From Aromatoleum toluvorans (GTDB lineage Bacteria; Pseudomonadota; Gammaproteobacteria; Burkholderiales; Rhodocyclaceae), in assembly GCF_012910905.1 (NCBI RefSeq), contig NZ_WTVN01000021.1, forward strand, positions 1 through 64,000: a stretch of DNA of 64,000 nt. Direction: 5' to 3'. The notes beneath the pieces are model-generated. The model did no database searches. It had not been told where the DNA came from and saw only the letters and a list, made by a program, of their open reading frames with translations. Of the stretch, positions 50,652-60,721 are shown one piece after another. Within the stretch, counting starts at the first letter, position 1. Every line of letters starts with the position of its first letter. Both the position numbers and the translations under genes were made by a program.

Positions 50652-52421
50652 TCAGAACGCGACCGCGATGCCGAAGTGCAGGCGCAGGCGCTGGTCGGCC
50701 TGTCCCCAGGCCACGTCCAGCGCGATCGGCCCGGCCGGACTCTTCCAGCGCGCGCCGACGCCGTAGCCCTGCTTGAGCTCGAAGGTGTCGCGATCGTCGG
50801 CCGCGTTGCCCATGTCGACGAAGGCCGCGGCTCCCCATTGCGGGCGGAACCAATGCACATATTCCGCGCTCGCGGTCGCGAGATAGCGCCCGCCCACGGT
50901 CGCATCGGCCTCCCGCACCCCCAGGCTCTGGTACGCGTAGCCGCGCACCGTCTGCGTGCCGCCGGTGCGGAAGAGGAAATCCTGCGGCACGCCGTCGCGG
51001 CTCTTCGCCAGCGTCGCCCCGCCCTCGGCGCGCAGGATCAGCACGTCGCGCGTCGCCATCGGCACATAGCGCACGTAACGCCCATACAGGCGCACGAAGT
51101 TCTGGTCCGACAGCAGCGCCCGCGCGCCGCCGCCGATCTCCAGCTGCAGCACGTCACCGCGCCGCGGATCGAGTGCGTCATCGACCGCGCGCCGCGTCCA
51201 CGACCAGTTCAGCGTCAGCGCCTTGCGCCGGGTCGTCTCGCCGCCGTCGGGCTTGCGCTCCTCCTGCTGCAGGCGCAGCGCCAGGCGTGTATCGATCGAG
51301 CCGCCGGTGACGCTGCGCTTGTTCGTGCGCGCGACGCCCACCGCCTGGGTCGAGAGCGTGAGCCCTTCGACCGTGCTGCGCTCGGCCGCGGCGCCGACAC
51401 TGTCGCGATGGGTCCCGCCCGTCGGCGGCAGGAACACGTCGGCGAACACGGTCTGGCGCAGCTGCTCGATGCGCAGGGCGCTGGCGAGCTCCCAGCCGCG
51501 GCCGAACAGATTCACGTCGCGCCAGCTGATCTCGCCGCGAAACCCGGTGTTGCTCGAATAGCCGGCGCCGAAACCGAGCTGGCGCGAACGCGCCTCGGTC
51601 ACCTGCACGCGCACCGGCACCGCCGCGGCGAGCGCCGGGTCGCGCTCGACGTCGACGACCACGGAGGCCAGCTGCGGCACATTCTGCAGCGTGCTCTGCA
51701 AGGCCAGCAGCTCGTCCTGGTTGAAGGGGCGCCCCGGCTGCAGCGTGCTGAAGCGCTGCACCAGGTCGGGGGGCAGGTGCTTCAGCCCTGACACCTCGAT
51801 CGGACCGAGGAAGAAGGGCGGACCGGAGTCAACGGTCACCGAGAGCCGCACGGTCGCCGATTCGGGGTCGACCTCGGCGCGGCTGTCGGCGATGCGCGCC
51901 GCCGCGTAATCGCGCGCCGCGACCTCGTCGAGGAGGCGCCGCTTGGCGTCGTCCCACGCCGACTGGCGAAACACCTGCCCGGCCACCAGCGCCCAGGCCT
52001 TCCTCAGCTCCGCGCGCCGCGCCGCGAGTGCCTCTCCCTCACCGCCGAGCGCGCCGTCGAACTGCACGTCGACGGCGGCGACCTTCGCCGGCGTGCCGGG
52101 CACGACGGTGAGCTTCCAGTCATCGGCATCCTCGCGATCGAGGCGCACCTCCGGCGAGAAATAGCCTTCGGTCGCCAGCAGGTCCGCCACCTCGCGGCGC
52201 GTGCGGCGCGCGAGTGCGAGGCGATCCGCACGCGCTTCGGGCAGGATCTGGTCGGAACGGTGGAGGATGCGCAGATGACGTTCGAGCAGCGGGCGCACGC
52301 TGTCGGGGGCGTCCAGCGCCACGCGCAGCGGCTGCTGCGCCCCGGCCACGGGAGCCAGCAGCGCAAGGCACAGCGCGAGGAGCAGGCCCTCGCCGAAGGC
52401 TCGGGCGCGGTAGGCGGTCAT
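50652..52421 (-). CDS. tamA: Outer-membrane translocation/assembly module subunit TamA (Omp85 family)
   Basis: A 589-residue outer-membrane protein. Signal peptide MTAYRARAF...APVAGAQQ, then about three POTRA domains (roughly 28-270) and a C-terminal 16-strand Omp85 barrel with the conserved RTGGTQTVRGYAYQSLG (VRGY element) and a terminal aromatic residue (GIAVAF). TamA with TamB assists insertion of some outer-membrane proteins and lipid transport. The start at 52421 is the one that gives a signal peptide. tamB, usually next to tamA, is not in the window: the gene downstream is the convergent EAL gene. Its promoter must lie in the 77 bp after putA. Confidence 0.9.
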   Translation of the reverse strand: MTAYRARAFGEGLLLALCLALLAPVAGAQQPLRVALDAPDSVRPLLERHLRILHRSDQILPEARADRLALARRTRREVADLLATEGYFSPEVRLDREDADDWKLTVVPGTPAKVAAVDVQFDGALGGEGEALAARRAELRKAWALVAGQVFRQSAWDDAKRRLLDEVAARDYAAARIADSRAEVDPESATVRLSVTVDSGPPFFLGPIEVSGLKHLPPDLVQRFSTLQPGRPFNQDELLALQSTLQNVPQLASVVVDVERDPALAAAVPVRVQVTEARSRQLGFGAGYSSNTGFRGEISWRDVNLFGRGWELASALRIEQLRQTVFADVFLPPTGGTHRDSVGAAAERSTVEGLTLSTQAVGVARTNKRSVTGGSIDTRLALRLQQEERKPDGGETTRRKALTLNWSWTRRAVDDALDPRRGDVLQLEIGGGARALLSDQNFVRLYGRYVRYVPMATRDVLILRAEGGATLAKSRDGVPQDFLFRTGGTQTVRGYAYQSLGVREADATVGGRYLATASAEYVHWFRPQWGAAAFVDMGNAADDRDTFELKQGYGVGARWKSPAGPIALDVAWGQADQRLRLHFGIAVAF

Positions 52422-52498
52422 GACCGGATTGTACCGGCCTGCGACCGCCTGCCGGGGGCAGACGGCGCCGGTGTTGCGCGCCGTTACCGTCCCTTGCC

Positions 52499-55400
52499 TC
52501 AGTTGCCCATGGCCATCAGGCTGGCATTGCCGCCCGCGGCCGCGGTGTTGATGCTCACGGTGCGCTCGGCCACGAGGCGGCCGAGGTCGTACTCGGGCTG
52601 CGGGCGCGCGAGCGGCAGGATGGGGCCGTCGCGGCGCGCGAGACGCACGCGCCACGCGTCGGCCTGCTCGTCGCTGCCGTCGAAGAGCAGCGCACCGAAG
52701 TCGCCGTCGAACCACTTCGCGTCGATGCTCACACGCTGCGCCACTTCTGCGGGAAGCGCCGCAACGAGCTTGCGGGCGAGCGCATCGTCGCCGAGCACCA
52801 CGCGGTTGCCCGTCGCCAGCGCCGCCATCAGCTGATGGAAGTACCCCGCCATCGCGCCGGCGACCGCCGCGACGACGCCGCGCGGCTTGAAGCTCAGGCT
52901 GTTGTCCTCGCCGGTCGGCCCGGGCAGCGCGAGGCGCAGGTCGGCGAGGTGATGGCTGCGATAGGCTTCGGCGCGCACGCGCAGCGCCATCGTGTCGTCG
53001 CCCTCGACCAGCGCGCGGCCCGCTTCATCGACCCAGCCGGCGAAGCGTTCGAAGAGGTTCGGCACCGCGACCGCTGTCGCAAACTCCGCCCCCGGACTGC
53101 GGCGCAGCAGGCGGTGCAGGTACAGGGGGCCGCCCGCCTTCGGCCCGGTGCCGGAACGCCCCTCGCCGCCGAAGGGCTGCACGCCGACGACTGCGCCGAT
53201 CATGTTGCGGTTCACGTAGATGTTGCCGACGTGGGCACGCGCGACGATGTCGTTGATCGTCTCGTCGATGCGCGAGTGGATGCCCAGCGTGAGGCCGTAA
53301 CCGCTCGCATTGATCTCGTCGACCACTCGCGGCAGATCACTCGCGGCAAAGCGCAGCACGTGCAGCACCGGGCCGAACACTTCGCGCTGCAGCTGCGCGA
53401 GCGAATCGATCTCGATCATCGTCGGCGGGATGAAAGTGCCCTTCGCGCAGGCTTCCGGCACCGGCAGCTGGGTCAGCTTCGCGCCGCCGCTGCGCATCGC
53501 CTCGATGTGGCGCGCCAGCCCCGCCTGCGCCTCGGCATCGATCACCGGACCGATGTCCGCGCGCACGTCCGCGGTGTTGCCGACCTTCAGTTCGCGCGTC
53601 GCGCCTTCGATCATCTCGACCACGCGATCGGCGATATCCTCCTGCAGGCACAGCACGCGCAGCGCGGAGCAGCGCTGGCCGGCCGAATCGAAGCTCGACG
53701 CGAGCACGTCGCCGACGACCTGCTCGGGCAGCGCCGTCGAATCGACGATCATCGCGTTCTGGCCGCCGGTCTCGGCGATCAGCGGTACGTCGCCGCCGCG
53801 CTCCGCGAGCGTGCGGTTGATGATCATCGCGACCTCGGTCGAACCGGTGAACATCACGCCGCGCACGCGCGCATCGCGCACCAGCGCCGCACCGACGATC
53901 TCGCCGCGGCCCGGCAGCAGCTGCACCGCCGCTTCCGGCACGCCCGCCTCGCGGAACAGGCGCACCGCCCACGCGGCGATCAGAGGCGTCTGCTCGGCCG
54001 GCTTCGCCAGCACCGGGTTGCCCGCGACGAGCGCCGCAGCCACCTGGCCGGTGAAGATCGCGAGCGGGAAGTTCCACGGGCTGATGCACAGCACCGGCCC
54101 CAGCGGCTGATGCAGCCCGTTGTCCAGTTCGCGCGCCTGCTGCGCGTAGTAGCGGCAGAAATCCACGGCTTCGCGCAACTCGGCGATCGCGTTCGACCAC
54201 GACTTGCCCGCCTCGCGCACGGCCAGCGCGATCAGCGCGGGGCCGTCGCGCTCGAGGAGGTCGGCCGTGCGCTCCAGGCACTCGGCGCGCTGCACGGGCG
54301 AACGCACCGCCCAGTCGTGCGCCCCCGCCTCGGCGGCACGCAATGCGGCCTCGACTTCCGCCAGATCGGCTTCGATGACTTCACCGACGATGTCCTCGAG
54401 ATCGGCCGGATTGCGCACCGGCTGTGGCGACCCGGCGACGACGACGCCGGCCACGAGCGGTCCGGCCGCATGGCGCAGCTTGCGGCTTGCCGCCAGCGCC
54501 GCGGCGATGGCCGAGCGTACCGGCTCGCTCGACAGGTCGAAGCCCTGCGAATTGCGCCGCCCCTGGCCGTACAGGTCCTTCGGCAGCGCGATGCGCGGAT
54601 GCGGCGAGCCGGCGAGTGGCTCGGCCAGCGCCACCGGATCGCGCACAAGTTCCTCGACCGGCACGTTCTCATCCACGATCAGGTTCACGAAGCTGGTGTT
54701 CGCGCCGTTCTCCAGCAGGCGGCGCACGAGGTACGCGAGCAGGGTCTCGTGGCTGCCCACCGGCGCGTAGATGCGCACCAGGCGGCTCAGCGCCGGGTCG
54801 GCGACGATCTGGTCGTACAGCGGCTCGCCCATGCCGTGCAGGCACTGGAACTCGTAGTCACCCTTGCGATAATCGCCCTCGGCCATGTGCATGATCGAGG
54901 CCATCGAGTGCGCGTTGTGCGTCGCGAACTGCGGATAGATCACGTCGCGCGCGGCCAGAAGCTTCTTCGCGCAGGCGAGGTAGGACACGTCCGTGTACAC
55001 CTTGCGCGTATAGACCGGATAGCCCTCCAGCCCGTCGATCTGCGCACGCTTGATCTCGGCGTCCCAGTACGCGCCCTTCACCAGGCGCACCATCAGGCGG
55101 CGCTCCTTGCGGCGGGCGAGATCGGCGATCCAGTCGATCACAAAAGGTGCGCGCTTCTGGTAGGCCTGCACGACGAAACCGATGCCGTCCCAGCCCGCGA
55201 GATCGGGGTCCTCGACCAGCGCCTCGAGGAGATCCAGCGAGATATCCAGCCGGTCGGCCTCCTCGGCGTCGATGTTGAGGCCGATGTCGTAGCCGCGCGC
55301 GAGTTCGCACAGCTGCCTGAGCCGGGGCAGCAGCTCACCCATCACGCGCTCGCGCTGCGCCCAGTGGTAGCGCGGATGCAGCGCCGAGAGCTTCACCGAG

Positions 55401-56158
55401 ATGCCGTTGCCGTCGACCACGCCACGCTTCGCCGAGCCGTTGCCGATCGCATGGATCGCGTGCTCGTAATCCTGGTAGTAGCGCTCGGCGTCCGCCGCGG
55501 TCATCGCGGCTTCGCCCAGCATGTCGAAGGAATAGCGGTAGCCGCGTCCTTCGCGCTCGCGGCCGCGCTCCAGCGCCTCCTCGATCGTCCGCCCGGTCAC
55601 GAACTGCTCGCCCAGCAGGCGCATCGCCAGATCCATGCCCTTGCGGATCAGCGGCTCGCCGCCGCGCGTCAGCAGCTTCGACAACGCGCTCGCCAGCCCT
55701 TCCTCGCTGCGCGTCGCGACCAGCCGCCCGGTGATCAGCAGCCCCCAGGTCGCCGCATTCACGAACAGCGACGGGCTTTGGCCGAGGTGCGCGCGCCAGT
55801 CGCCGCGCGCGAGCTTGTCACGGATCAGGCGATCCGCCGTCGCCTTGTCCGGCACGCGCAGCAGCGCCTCGGCGAGGCACATCAGCGCGACGCCCTCCTG
55901 GCTCGACAGCGAAAACTCCTTCATCAGTGCATCGACGCCACTCGAACGGGCGCGCTTGGAGCGCAGGCCGACGACGAGCTGGCGCGCGAGATCGTGGATG
56001 CGCCGCTGCAACGTCGCGTCGACGCGCGCGGCGTCGACGAGCGGCGGAACGCATTCGGGCTCGGGGCTGCGATAGGCGTCGAAGATGCGCTGACGCAGCG
56101 CCGGGCGCGGTTCGACAGGCAGTGCGGCAAGAACGGTGGGATTATTCTGGGTGCTCAT
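52499..56158 (-). CDS. putA: Bifunctional proline dehydrogenase / P5C dehydrogenase PutA
   Basis: A 1219-residue peripheral membrane flavoenzyme that oxidises proline to glutamate and passes electrons to ubiquinone. Seen: an alpha-helical N-terminal arm, a (beta/alpha)8 FAD barrel (GRGYRYSFDMLGEAA..., RLVKGAYWDAEIK), an aldehyde dehydrogenase domain with IAETGGQNAMIVD (Glu) and SAGQRCSALRVL (catalytic Cys), and a C-terminal ALDH-like extension of long PutA types. It lacks the N-terminal ribbon-helix-helix of E. coli PutA, so it is not its own repressor. The divergent Lrp-type gene is the likely regulator. Confidence 0.97.
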   Translation of the reverse strand: MSTQNNPTVLAALPVEPRPALRQRIFDAYRSPEPECVPPLVDAARVDATLQRRIHDLARQLVVGLRSKRARSSGVDALMKEFSLSSQEGVALMCLAEALLRVPDKATADRLIRDKLARGDWRAHLGQSPSLFVNAATWGLLITGRLVATRSEEGLASALSKLLTRGGEPLIRKGMDLAMRLLGEQFVTGRTIEEALERGREREGRGYRYSFDMLGEAAMTAADAERYYQDYEHAIHAIGNGSAKRGVVDGNGISVKLSALHPRYHWAQRERVMGELLPRLRQLCELARGYDIGLNIDAEEADRLDISLDLLEALVEDPDLAGWDGIGFVVQAYQKRAPFVIDWIADLARRKERRLMVRLVKGAYWDAEIKRAQIDGLEGYPVYTRKVYTDVSYLACAKKLLAARDVIYPQFATHNAHSMASIMHMAEGDYRKGDYEFQCLHGMGEPLYDQIVADPALSRLVRIYAPVGSHETLLAYLVRRLLENGANTSFVNLIVDENVPVEELVRDPVALAEPLAGSPHPRIALPKDLYGQGRRNSQGFDLSSEPVRSAIAAALAASRKLRHAAGPLVAGVVVAGSPQPVRNPADLEDIVGEVIEADLAEVEAALRAAEAGAHDWAVRSPVQRAECLERTADLLERDGPALIALAVREAGKSWSNAIAELREAVDFCRYYAQQARELDNGLHQPLGPVLCISPWNFPLAIFTGQVAAALVAGNPVLAKPAEQTPLIAAWAVRLFREAGVPEAAVQLLPGRGEIVGAALVRDARVRGVMFTGSTEVAMIINRTLAERGGDVPLIAETGGQNAMIVDSTALPEQVVGDVLASSFDSAGQRCSALRVLCLQEDIADRVVEMIEGATRELKVGNTADVRADIGPVIDAEAQAGLARHIEAMRSGGAKLTQLPVPEACAKGTFIPPTMIEIDSLAQLQREVFGPVLHVLRFAASDLPRVVDEINASGYGLTLGIHSRIDETINDIVARAHVGNIYVNRNMIGAVVGVQPFGGEGRSGTGPKAGGPLYLHRLLRRSPGAEFATAVAVPNLFERFAGWVDEAGRALVEGDDTMALRVRAEAYRSHHLADLRLALPGPTGEDNSLSFKPRGVVAAVAGAMAGYFHQLMAALATGNRVVLGDDALARKLVAALPAEVAQRVSIDAKWFDGDFGALLFDGSDEQADAWRVRLARRDGPILPLARPQPEYDLGRLVAERTVSINTAAAGGNASLMAMGN

Positions 56159-56260
56159 GGACGCAAGACTCCGCTAAGGATTGCCGGCGGATCTCCCGCC
56201 GCCGGCCCGGACAGGCGACCTCGCCCGTCGAAGACCCGATTCTTCACCCGACATCGTAGT

Positions 56261-56295
56261 TTATGGCTCCGAAATTCGCCTCCAATAAGCCATAA
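56261..56295. promoter_or_regulatory. Inverted repeat in the putA-lrp divergent promoter region
   Basis: TTATGGCT (56261-56268) and AGCCATAA (56288-56295) are perfect inverted copies, centres 27 bp apart. Each arm contains a CATAA(A/T) that could serve as -10 box: CATAAT toward the Lrp gene and CATAAA toward putA. It lies in the only AT-rich part of the 186-bp gap. A symmetric operator for the Lrp-type protein controlling both genes is a reasonable reading. Confidence 0.5.
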
Positions 56296-56344
56296 TTCCT
56301 GTCACAACTATCATTTTCAGACGATTCGACGACACGCGAACGGA

Positions 56345-56824
56345 ATGGACCGCATAGATCTCAAGATTCTCGCCGAACTCCAGAAGGACGCCCGTCTGTC
56401 ATTCGTCGAACTCGCACGCCGCGTCGGCCTGAGCAAGACGCCGTGCGCCGAGCGCGTGCGCAAGCTGGAGGAAAGCGGTGTCATCCGCGGCTACCACGCG
56501 GACCTCGACCCCGTCGCGATGGACCGCTCGCACGTCGTGATCGTGCAGGTGCTCCTGAGCGGCACGACCGCGCACGAGCTGAAGCTCTTCAACGAGGCAG
56601 TGCAGCGCATCCCCGAGATCCAGACCTGCCAGATGATCGCGGGCGACTTCGACTACCTGTTGACGGTGCGCACGCGGGACATCCAGACCTACCGCAGCGT
56701 GCTCGGCGAGAAGATCTCCGAGTTGCCGTGCGTCAAGCAGACGCACACCTATGTGGTGATGGAAGTGGTGAAGGACGAGAAAACGATCGAGGTCCGGACC
56801 GGCGAGGGGCGACGGTCGGGGTGA
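56345..56824 (+). CDS. Lrp/AsnC-family transcriptional regulator, probable PutR
   Basis: A 159-residue regulator: N-terminal helix-turn-helix (MDRIDLKILAELQKDARLSF, ...LARRVGLSKTPCAERVRKLEESGVI) and C-terminal RAM effector domain (VVIVQVLL..., ...IAGDFDYLLTVRTRDIQTY). Lrp-type genes divergent from putA act as proline-responsive activators (PutR) in alphaproteobacteria and others. PutA here lacks its own DNA-binding domain, which fits. The open frame extends far upstream antisense to putA, but only this part is Lrp. The ATG at 56345 matches the family start exactly. Confidence 0.93.
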   Translation: MDRIDLKILAELQKDARLSFVELARRVGLSKTPCAERVRKLEESGVIRGYHADLDPVAMDRSHVVIVQVLLSGTTAHELKLFNEAVQRIPEIQTCQMIAGDFDYLLTVRTRDIQTYRSVLGEKISELPCVKQTHTYVVMEVVKDEKTIEVRTGEGRRSG

Positions 56825-56945
56825 GGATTTTGGAGGGAGCACCGAGGAGAGCTTGGTTCGTGCCTGCGTGAACCACCCCGCGATCCGGCGCCCTCTGCCG
56901 GGCAGGCGCTCGGGCGGGCGCCCCGCCGGGGCGCCTTCGCCCAAC

Positions 56946-57947
56946 TCAGGCTTCCAGGTGGTACTTCGTCACCCGCTCCACTTCCGCCGCCGAGCCGAGA
57001 ACCACCGGCACGCGCTGGTGCAGCTTGCTGGGCTGAACATCGAGGATCCGTTCGCGCCCCGTTGTCGCCGCGCCGCCGGCCTGCTCGACGATCATCGCCA
57101 TCGGGTTCGCCTCGTACATCAGGCGCAGCTTTCCGCCCTTGTCGCGGCACTTCTCGTCGAGCGGATACATGAAGACGCCGCCGCGGGTCAGGATGCGATG
57201 TACGTCCGCGACCATCGACGCCACCCAGCGCATGTTGAAATCCTTGCCGCGCGGCCCGGTCTTGCCCGCCTGCAGCTCGGCGACGTAACGTTGCACCGGC
57301 GGCTCCCAGAAGCGCGCGTTCGACGCGTTGATCGCAAACTCCTGCGTCTCGCTCGGCACCGTCATGAACGGATGCGTGTAGATGAAGCTGCCCATCTCGC
57401 GGTCCAGCGTGAAGCCATGCACGCCGTTGCCCACGGTCAGGATCAGCAGCGTCGACGGCCCGTACAGCGCATACCCCGCGGCGACCTGCTCGCGGCCCGG
57501 CTGCAGGAAGTTCTGCTCCGTCGGCTCGCCCTCCCCCTCGGGATTGCGCAGCACCGAAAAGATCGTGCCGACCGAGATGTTCACGTCGATGTTCGACGAA
57601 CCGTCGAGCGGATCGAACAGCAGCAGGTAGCCGCCCTTCGGATAGTCGAAGGGGATCTGGTGCACCTCCTCCACCTCCTCGGAGGCCATCGCCGCGAGGT
57701 GGCCGCCCCACTCGTTGGCCTGCAGCAGGATCTCGTTCGCGATCACGTCCAGCTTCTTCTGGGCCTCGCCCTGCACGTTGTCGGTACCGGCTTCGCCCAG
57801 CACCCCGGCCAGCGCGCCCTTCGACACATTGACGCTGATCGCCTTCACCGCGCGGGCGACGACCTCGATCAGCAGACGCAGCTCGGGCGTGGTCCGGCCC
57901 GCGCGCTGCTGCTCGATCAGGAACTGGGTTAGCGTGACGCGTCGCAT
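56946..57947 (-). CDS. fbp: Fructose-1,6-bisphosphatase class I
   Basis: A 333-residue Mg-dependent enzyme of gluconeogenesis and, in autotrophs, the Calvin cycle. Seen: [13 protein letters not shown] at the N-terminus, the metal-binding SEEVEEVH, the [22 protein letters not shown] signature (in two parts), [16 protein letters not shown], and the substrate-binding [20 protein letters not shown]. The ATG at 57947 has AGGAG 9 nt upstream. It is convergent with the Lrp gene; a GGCGCCCC/GGGGCGCC hairpin (56917-56935) lies between them but lacks a T tract. Confidence 0.96.
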   Translation of the reverse strand: MRRVTLTQFLIEQQRAGRTTPELRLLIEVVARAVKAISVNVSKGALAGVLGEAGTDNVQGEAQKKLDVIANEILLQANEWGGHLAAMASEEVEEVHQIPFDYPKGGYLLLFDPLDGSSNIDVNISVGTIFSVLRNPEGEGEPTEQNFLQPGREQVAAGYALYGPSTLLILTVGNGVHGFTLDREMGSFIYTHPFMTVPSETQEFAINASNARFWEPPVQRYVAELQAGKTGPRGKDFNMRWVASMVADVHRILTRGGVFMYPLDEKCRDKGGKLRLMYEANPMAMIVEQAGGAATTGRERILDVQPSKLHQRVPVVLGSAAEVERVTKYHLEA

Positions 57948-58136
57948 GAATTTGACTCCTTTTGGCTCCGGCCGGGCCGGATTGCAGATGGTGGTGCAAA
58001 GCGGAAAGGACGGATTATCCCGCGTACCGCCGCCGAGCGCATCAAGATCCGCGCCCCGTCCCGCGCGAAGGGGGTTATGATCACCGTTCGGCGGGCCTCC
58101 CCGCAGCGGCGGCGTCCGCAAAAGTCCATCACACCT

Positions 58137-59399
58137 ATGCGCGTTCTGGTTCTCGGCGCCGGCGTCACCGGCGTCACCACCGCCTGGTACCTCGCCAGGG
58201 CGGGATTCGAAGTCAGCGTCGTCGATCGCGAACCCCAGGCGGCGCTGGAAACCAGCCGTGCCAACGGCGGCCAGATCTCCATCAGCCACCCCGAGCCGTG
58301 GGCGAACCCCGGCGCCCCGCTCACCGCGCTGCGCTGGCTCGGGCGCGAGGACGCCCCGCTCCTCTTCCGCCCGCACGCCGACAGCGCCCAGTGGCGCTGG
58401 GCGTTCGCCTTCCTGCGCGAATGCCTGCCCGGGCGCACCCGGCGCAACACGGCGGCGATCGCCAGCCTCGCCGTGCATAGCGGCCGGATGCTGCGGGCGC
58501 TACGCGCCGACACCGGCCTCGCTTACGACCACCTCGAACGGGGCATCCTGCACCTTTTCTTCACGCCGGCCGAGTTTGCGCACGCCCGCGGACGCGTCGA
58601 TGAGCTCGCCGAATACGGCATCCTCGCACGCGCCTGCGATGCCGACGAATGCGTGGCCCTCGAACCGGCACTCGCCGGTGCGCGGCCGCAGATAGCCGGC
58701 GGGCTGTATGCTCCCGGCGACGAATCCGGCGACGCCTGCCGCTTCACGCAGGCGCTCGCGCGGCGCGCGGAAGAAGCCGGTGTGCGCTTTCATTACGACA
58801 CGACGATCACCGGCCTGTCATGCACGCACGGCGCCATCGACGCGGTCGCAGTGCGCGACGCGCAGGGCCGCGCCGGGGCCCTCATCGCCGACGCCTACGT
58901 CGTCTGCCTCGGCAGCTACGGCCGCGCCCTCGTCGCCCCCTTGGGCGAGACCCTGCCGATCTATCCGGTCAAGGGCTACTCGATCACCGCGCCCGTGGCC
59001 GATCCTGCGCGCGCGCCCAGCGTCAGCATCACCGACGAATCGCGCCGCATCGTCTGCTCGCGCCTCGGCGACCGGCTTCGCGTGGCCGGCACCGCGGAGC
59101 TCAACGGCTTCGACACCCGCATCAACGCGACACGCTGCCAGGCCATCCTGGACTGGGTCGAAGCGCGCTTCCCCGGCGCCGCCGACCTCACGCGCGCCGA
59201 GCCCTGGACCGGCCTGCGCCCGGCGACGCCCGGCAACATCCCGCTGATCGGACGCAGCCGCATTTCCCGCCTCTGGTACAACACCGGTCACGGCACGCTC
59301 GGCTGGACGCTGGCCTGCGGCTCCGCGAGCGCCCTCGCCGACCTCATGTCCGGCCGCCGCCCGCCGGTCGAGCACTTCCCCTTCCTCGCGGGGCGGTGA
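58137..59399 (+). CDS. D-amino acid dehydrogenase small-subunit-like FAD oxidoreductase (DadA family)
   Basis: A 420-residue DAO-fold flavoprotein. Seen: the dinucleotide motif [21 protein letters not shown] right at the N-terminus, [22 protein letters not shown] typical of Dad[27 protein letters not shown], and the C-terminal FAD segment [17 protein letters not shown]...[16 protein letters not shown]. DadA oxidises D-amino acids (D-Ala, D-Pro and others) to 2-oxo acids and feeds the respiratory chain. No alanine racemase is adjacent, so the substrate is open. The ATG at 58137 matches the family start. Divergent from fbp. Confidence 0.88.
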   Translation: MRVLVLGAGVTGVTTAWYLARAGFEVSVVDREPQAALETSRANGGQISISHPEPWANPGAPLTALRWLGREDAPLLFRPHADSAQWRWAFAFLRECLPGRTRRNTAAIASLAVHSGRMLRALRADTGLAYDHLERGILHLFFTPAEFAHARGRVDELAEYGILARACDADECVALEPALAGARPQIAGGLYAPGDESGDACRFTQALARRAEEAGVRFHYDTTITGLSCTHGAIDAVAVRDAQGRAGALIADAYVVCLGSYGRALVAPLGETLPIYPVKGYSITAPVADPARAPSVSITDESRRIVCSRLGDRLRVAGTAELNGFDTRINATRCQAILDWVEARFPGAADLTRAEPWTGLRPATPGNIPLIGRSRISRLWYNTGHGTLGWTLACGSASALADLMSGRRPPVEHFPFLAGR

Positions 59400-59488
59400 G
59401 CCGGCCGGGCCGCGCGCCGGCATTTCGCTGCAACGAAACGGTCACGCCGATGACCTAGATTGGGGGCCTGGCTCACCGGACCCGGCCC

Positions 59489-60685
59489 ATGAACATCCTG
59501 ATGATCTCTGACGTGTATTTCCCGCGCATCAACGGCGTGAGCACGTCGATCCAGACCTTCCGCCACGCGCTGGCGGCGCAGGGCGTCACCAGCACCCTGA
59601 TCGCCCCCGACTATCCCGGCGCGCCACCCGACGACGCAGCGCTCGACATCGTGCGCGTGCCGTCGCGCTACCTGCCCTTCGATCCCGAGGACCGCGTCAT
59701 GCGGGCGGGCGCGGTCCGCGCGCTGGCCGAGCGCCTGCGCACGTGCAACTACGACCTCGTGCACATCCACACGCCCTTCGTCGCCCACTACGCCGGACGC
59801 GCCCTCGCGCGCGAGCTCGGGCTGCCCTGCATCTCGACCTATCACACCTTCTTCGAGGAATATCTCTTCCACTACGTGCGCTTCCTGCCGCGCGCGACGC
59901 TGCGCCTACTCGCGCGCCACTTCACGCGCAGCCAGTGCAACGACATGGACGCCGTCGTCGTGCCGTCCAGCGCGATGGAGCGCGTCCTCGCCGGCTACGG
60001 CGTCACCCGGCCGCGCGAAATCCTGCCGACCGGCCTGCCCGCGGAACAGTTCGTCGGCGGAGATGGCATCGCCTTCCGCGAGCGTCACGGTATCGCGCCC
60101 GACCGGCAGGTGCTGCTGTACGTCGGACGGGTCGCCCACGAGAAGAACATCGGCCTGCTGATCGGGATGGTCGACGAACTGCGCAAGCCCCACCCTGCGG
60201 TGCTGCTGCTGATCACCGGCGAAGGCCCCGCGGTTAGTGCGCTACGTGCCGAAGTGCAGCGGCGACGCCTCGAACGGCATGTGTGCTTCCTCGGTTACCT
60301 CGACCGCGGCACCGAGCTCCACGACTGCTATCGCGCCGCCGACCTCTTCGTGTTCGCGTCCCGCACGGAAACGCAGGGACTAGTGCTGCTGGAAGCGATG
60401 GCGCTGGGCACCCCCGTGGTCGCGATTGCGGCCATGGGCACGCACGACATCCTCGATCCGCAGTGCGGCGCGCGCATCGCCCCGGACGATGCGCCGGGGT
60501 TCGCGGCCGTGGTTGGCGACCTGCTGAACGACCGGGCCGGTCTCGACCGGATGGGGAACGAGGCGCGCGACTACGCGCGCCGCTGGCGTGCCGACGAGAT
60601 GGCCGCACGGCTCGCGCAGGTGTACCGCCAGCATGCGAATGCAGCGGCGCAGACCGGCTACTCACCGGCCGCGCAGCTGCCCTGA
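59489..60685 (+). CDS. Family 4 (GT4) glycosyltransferase
   Basis: A 398-residue GT-B enzyme. Seen: MNILMISDVYFPRINGVSTS, a typical N-terminal acceptor-side loop, HIHTPFVAHYAG, STYHTFFEEYLFHY, and the C-terminal nucleotide-sugar domain with VGRVAHEKNIGLLI, ITGEGP and the EX7E motif in SRTETQGLVLLEAMALGTPVVA. The N-terminus resembles enzymes that glycosylate diacylglycerol or phosphatidylinositol, so a glycolipid product is possible but unproven. It stands alone between dadA-like and sspB genes, with a TAGATT -10-like box 31 nt upstream of the ATG. Confidence 0.88.
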   Translation: MNILMISDVYFPRINGVSTSIQTFRHALAAQGVTSTLIAPDYPGAPPDDAALDIVRVPSRYLPFDPEDRVMRAGAVRALAERLRTCNYDLVHIHTPFVAHYAGRALARELGLPCISTYHTFFEEYLFHYVRFLPRATLRLLARHFTRSQCNDMDAVVVPSSAMERVLAGYGVTRPREILPTGLPAEQFVGGDGIAFRERHGIAPDRQVLLYVGRVAHEKNIGLLIGMVDELRKPHPAVLLLITGEGPAVSALRAEVQRRRLERHVCFLGYLDRGTELHDCYRAADLFVFASRTETQGLVLLEAMALGTPVVAIAAMGTHDILDPQCGARIAPDDAPGFAAVVGDLLNDRAGLDRMGNEARDYARRWRADEMAARLAQVYRQHANAAAQTGYSPAAQLP

Positions 60686-60721
60686 CGAGACTACCCGGCG
60701 GCTGAAACTACCTGATGCAGA

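Noticed and set aside
52835..56824. A 1329-codon open frame antisense to putA
   Set aside because: Its length comes from GC-rich codon bias on the complementary strand. Only its last 159 codons encode a real protein, the Lrp-type regulator starting at 56345. The rest is low-complexity Arg/Ala/His-rich sequence.
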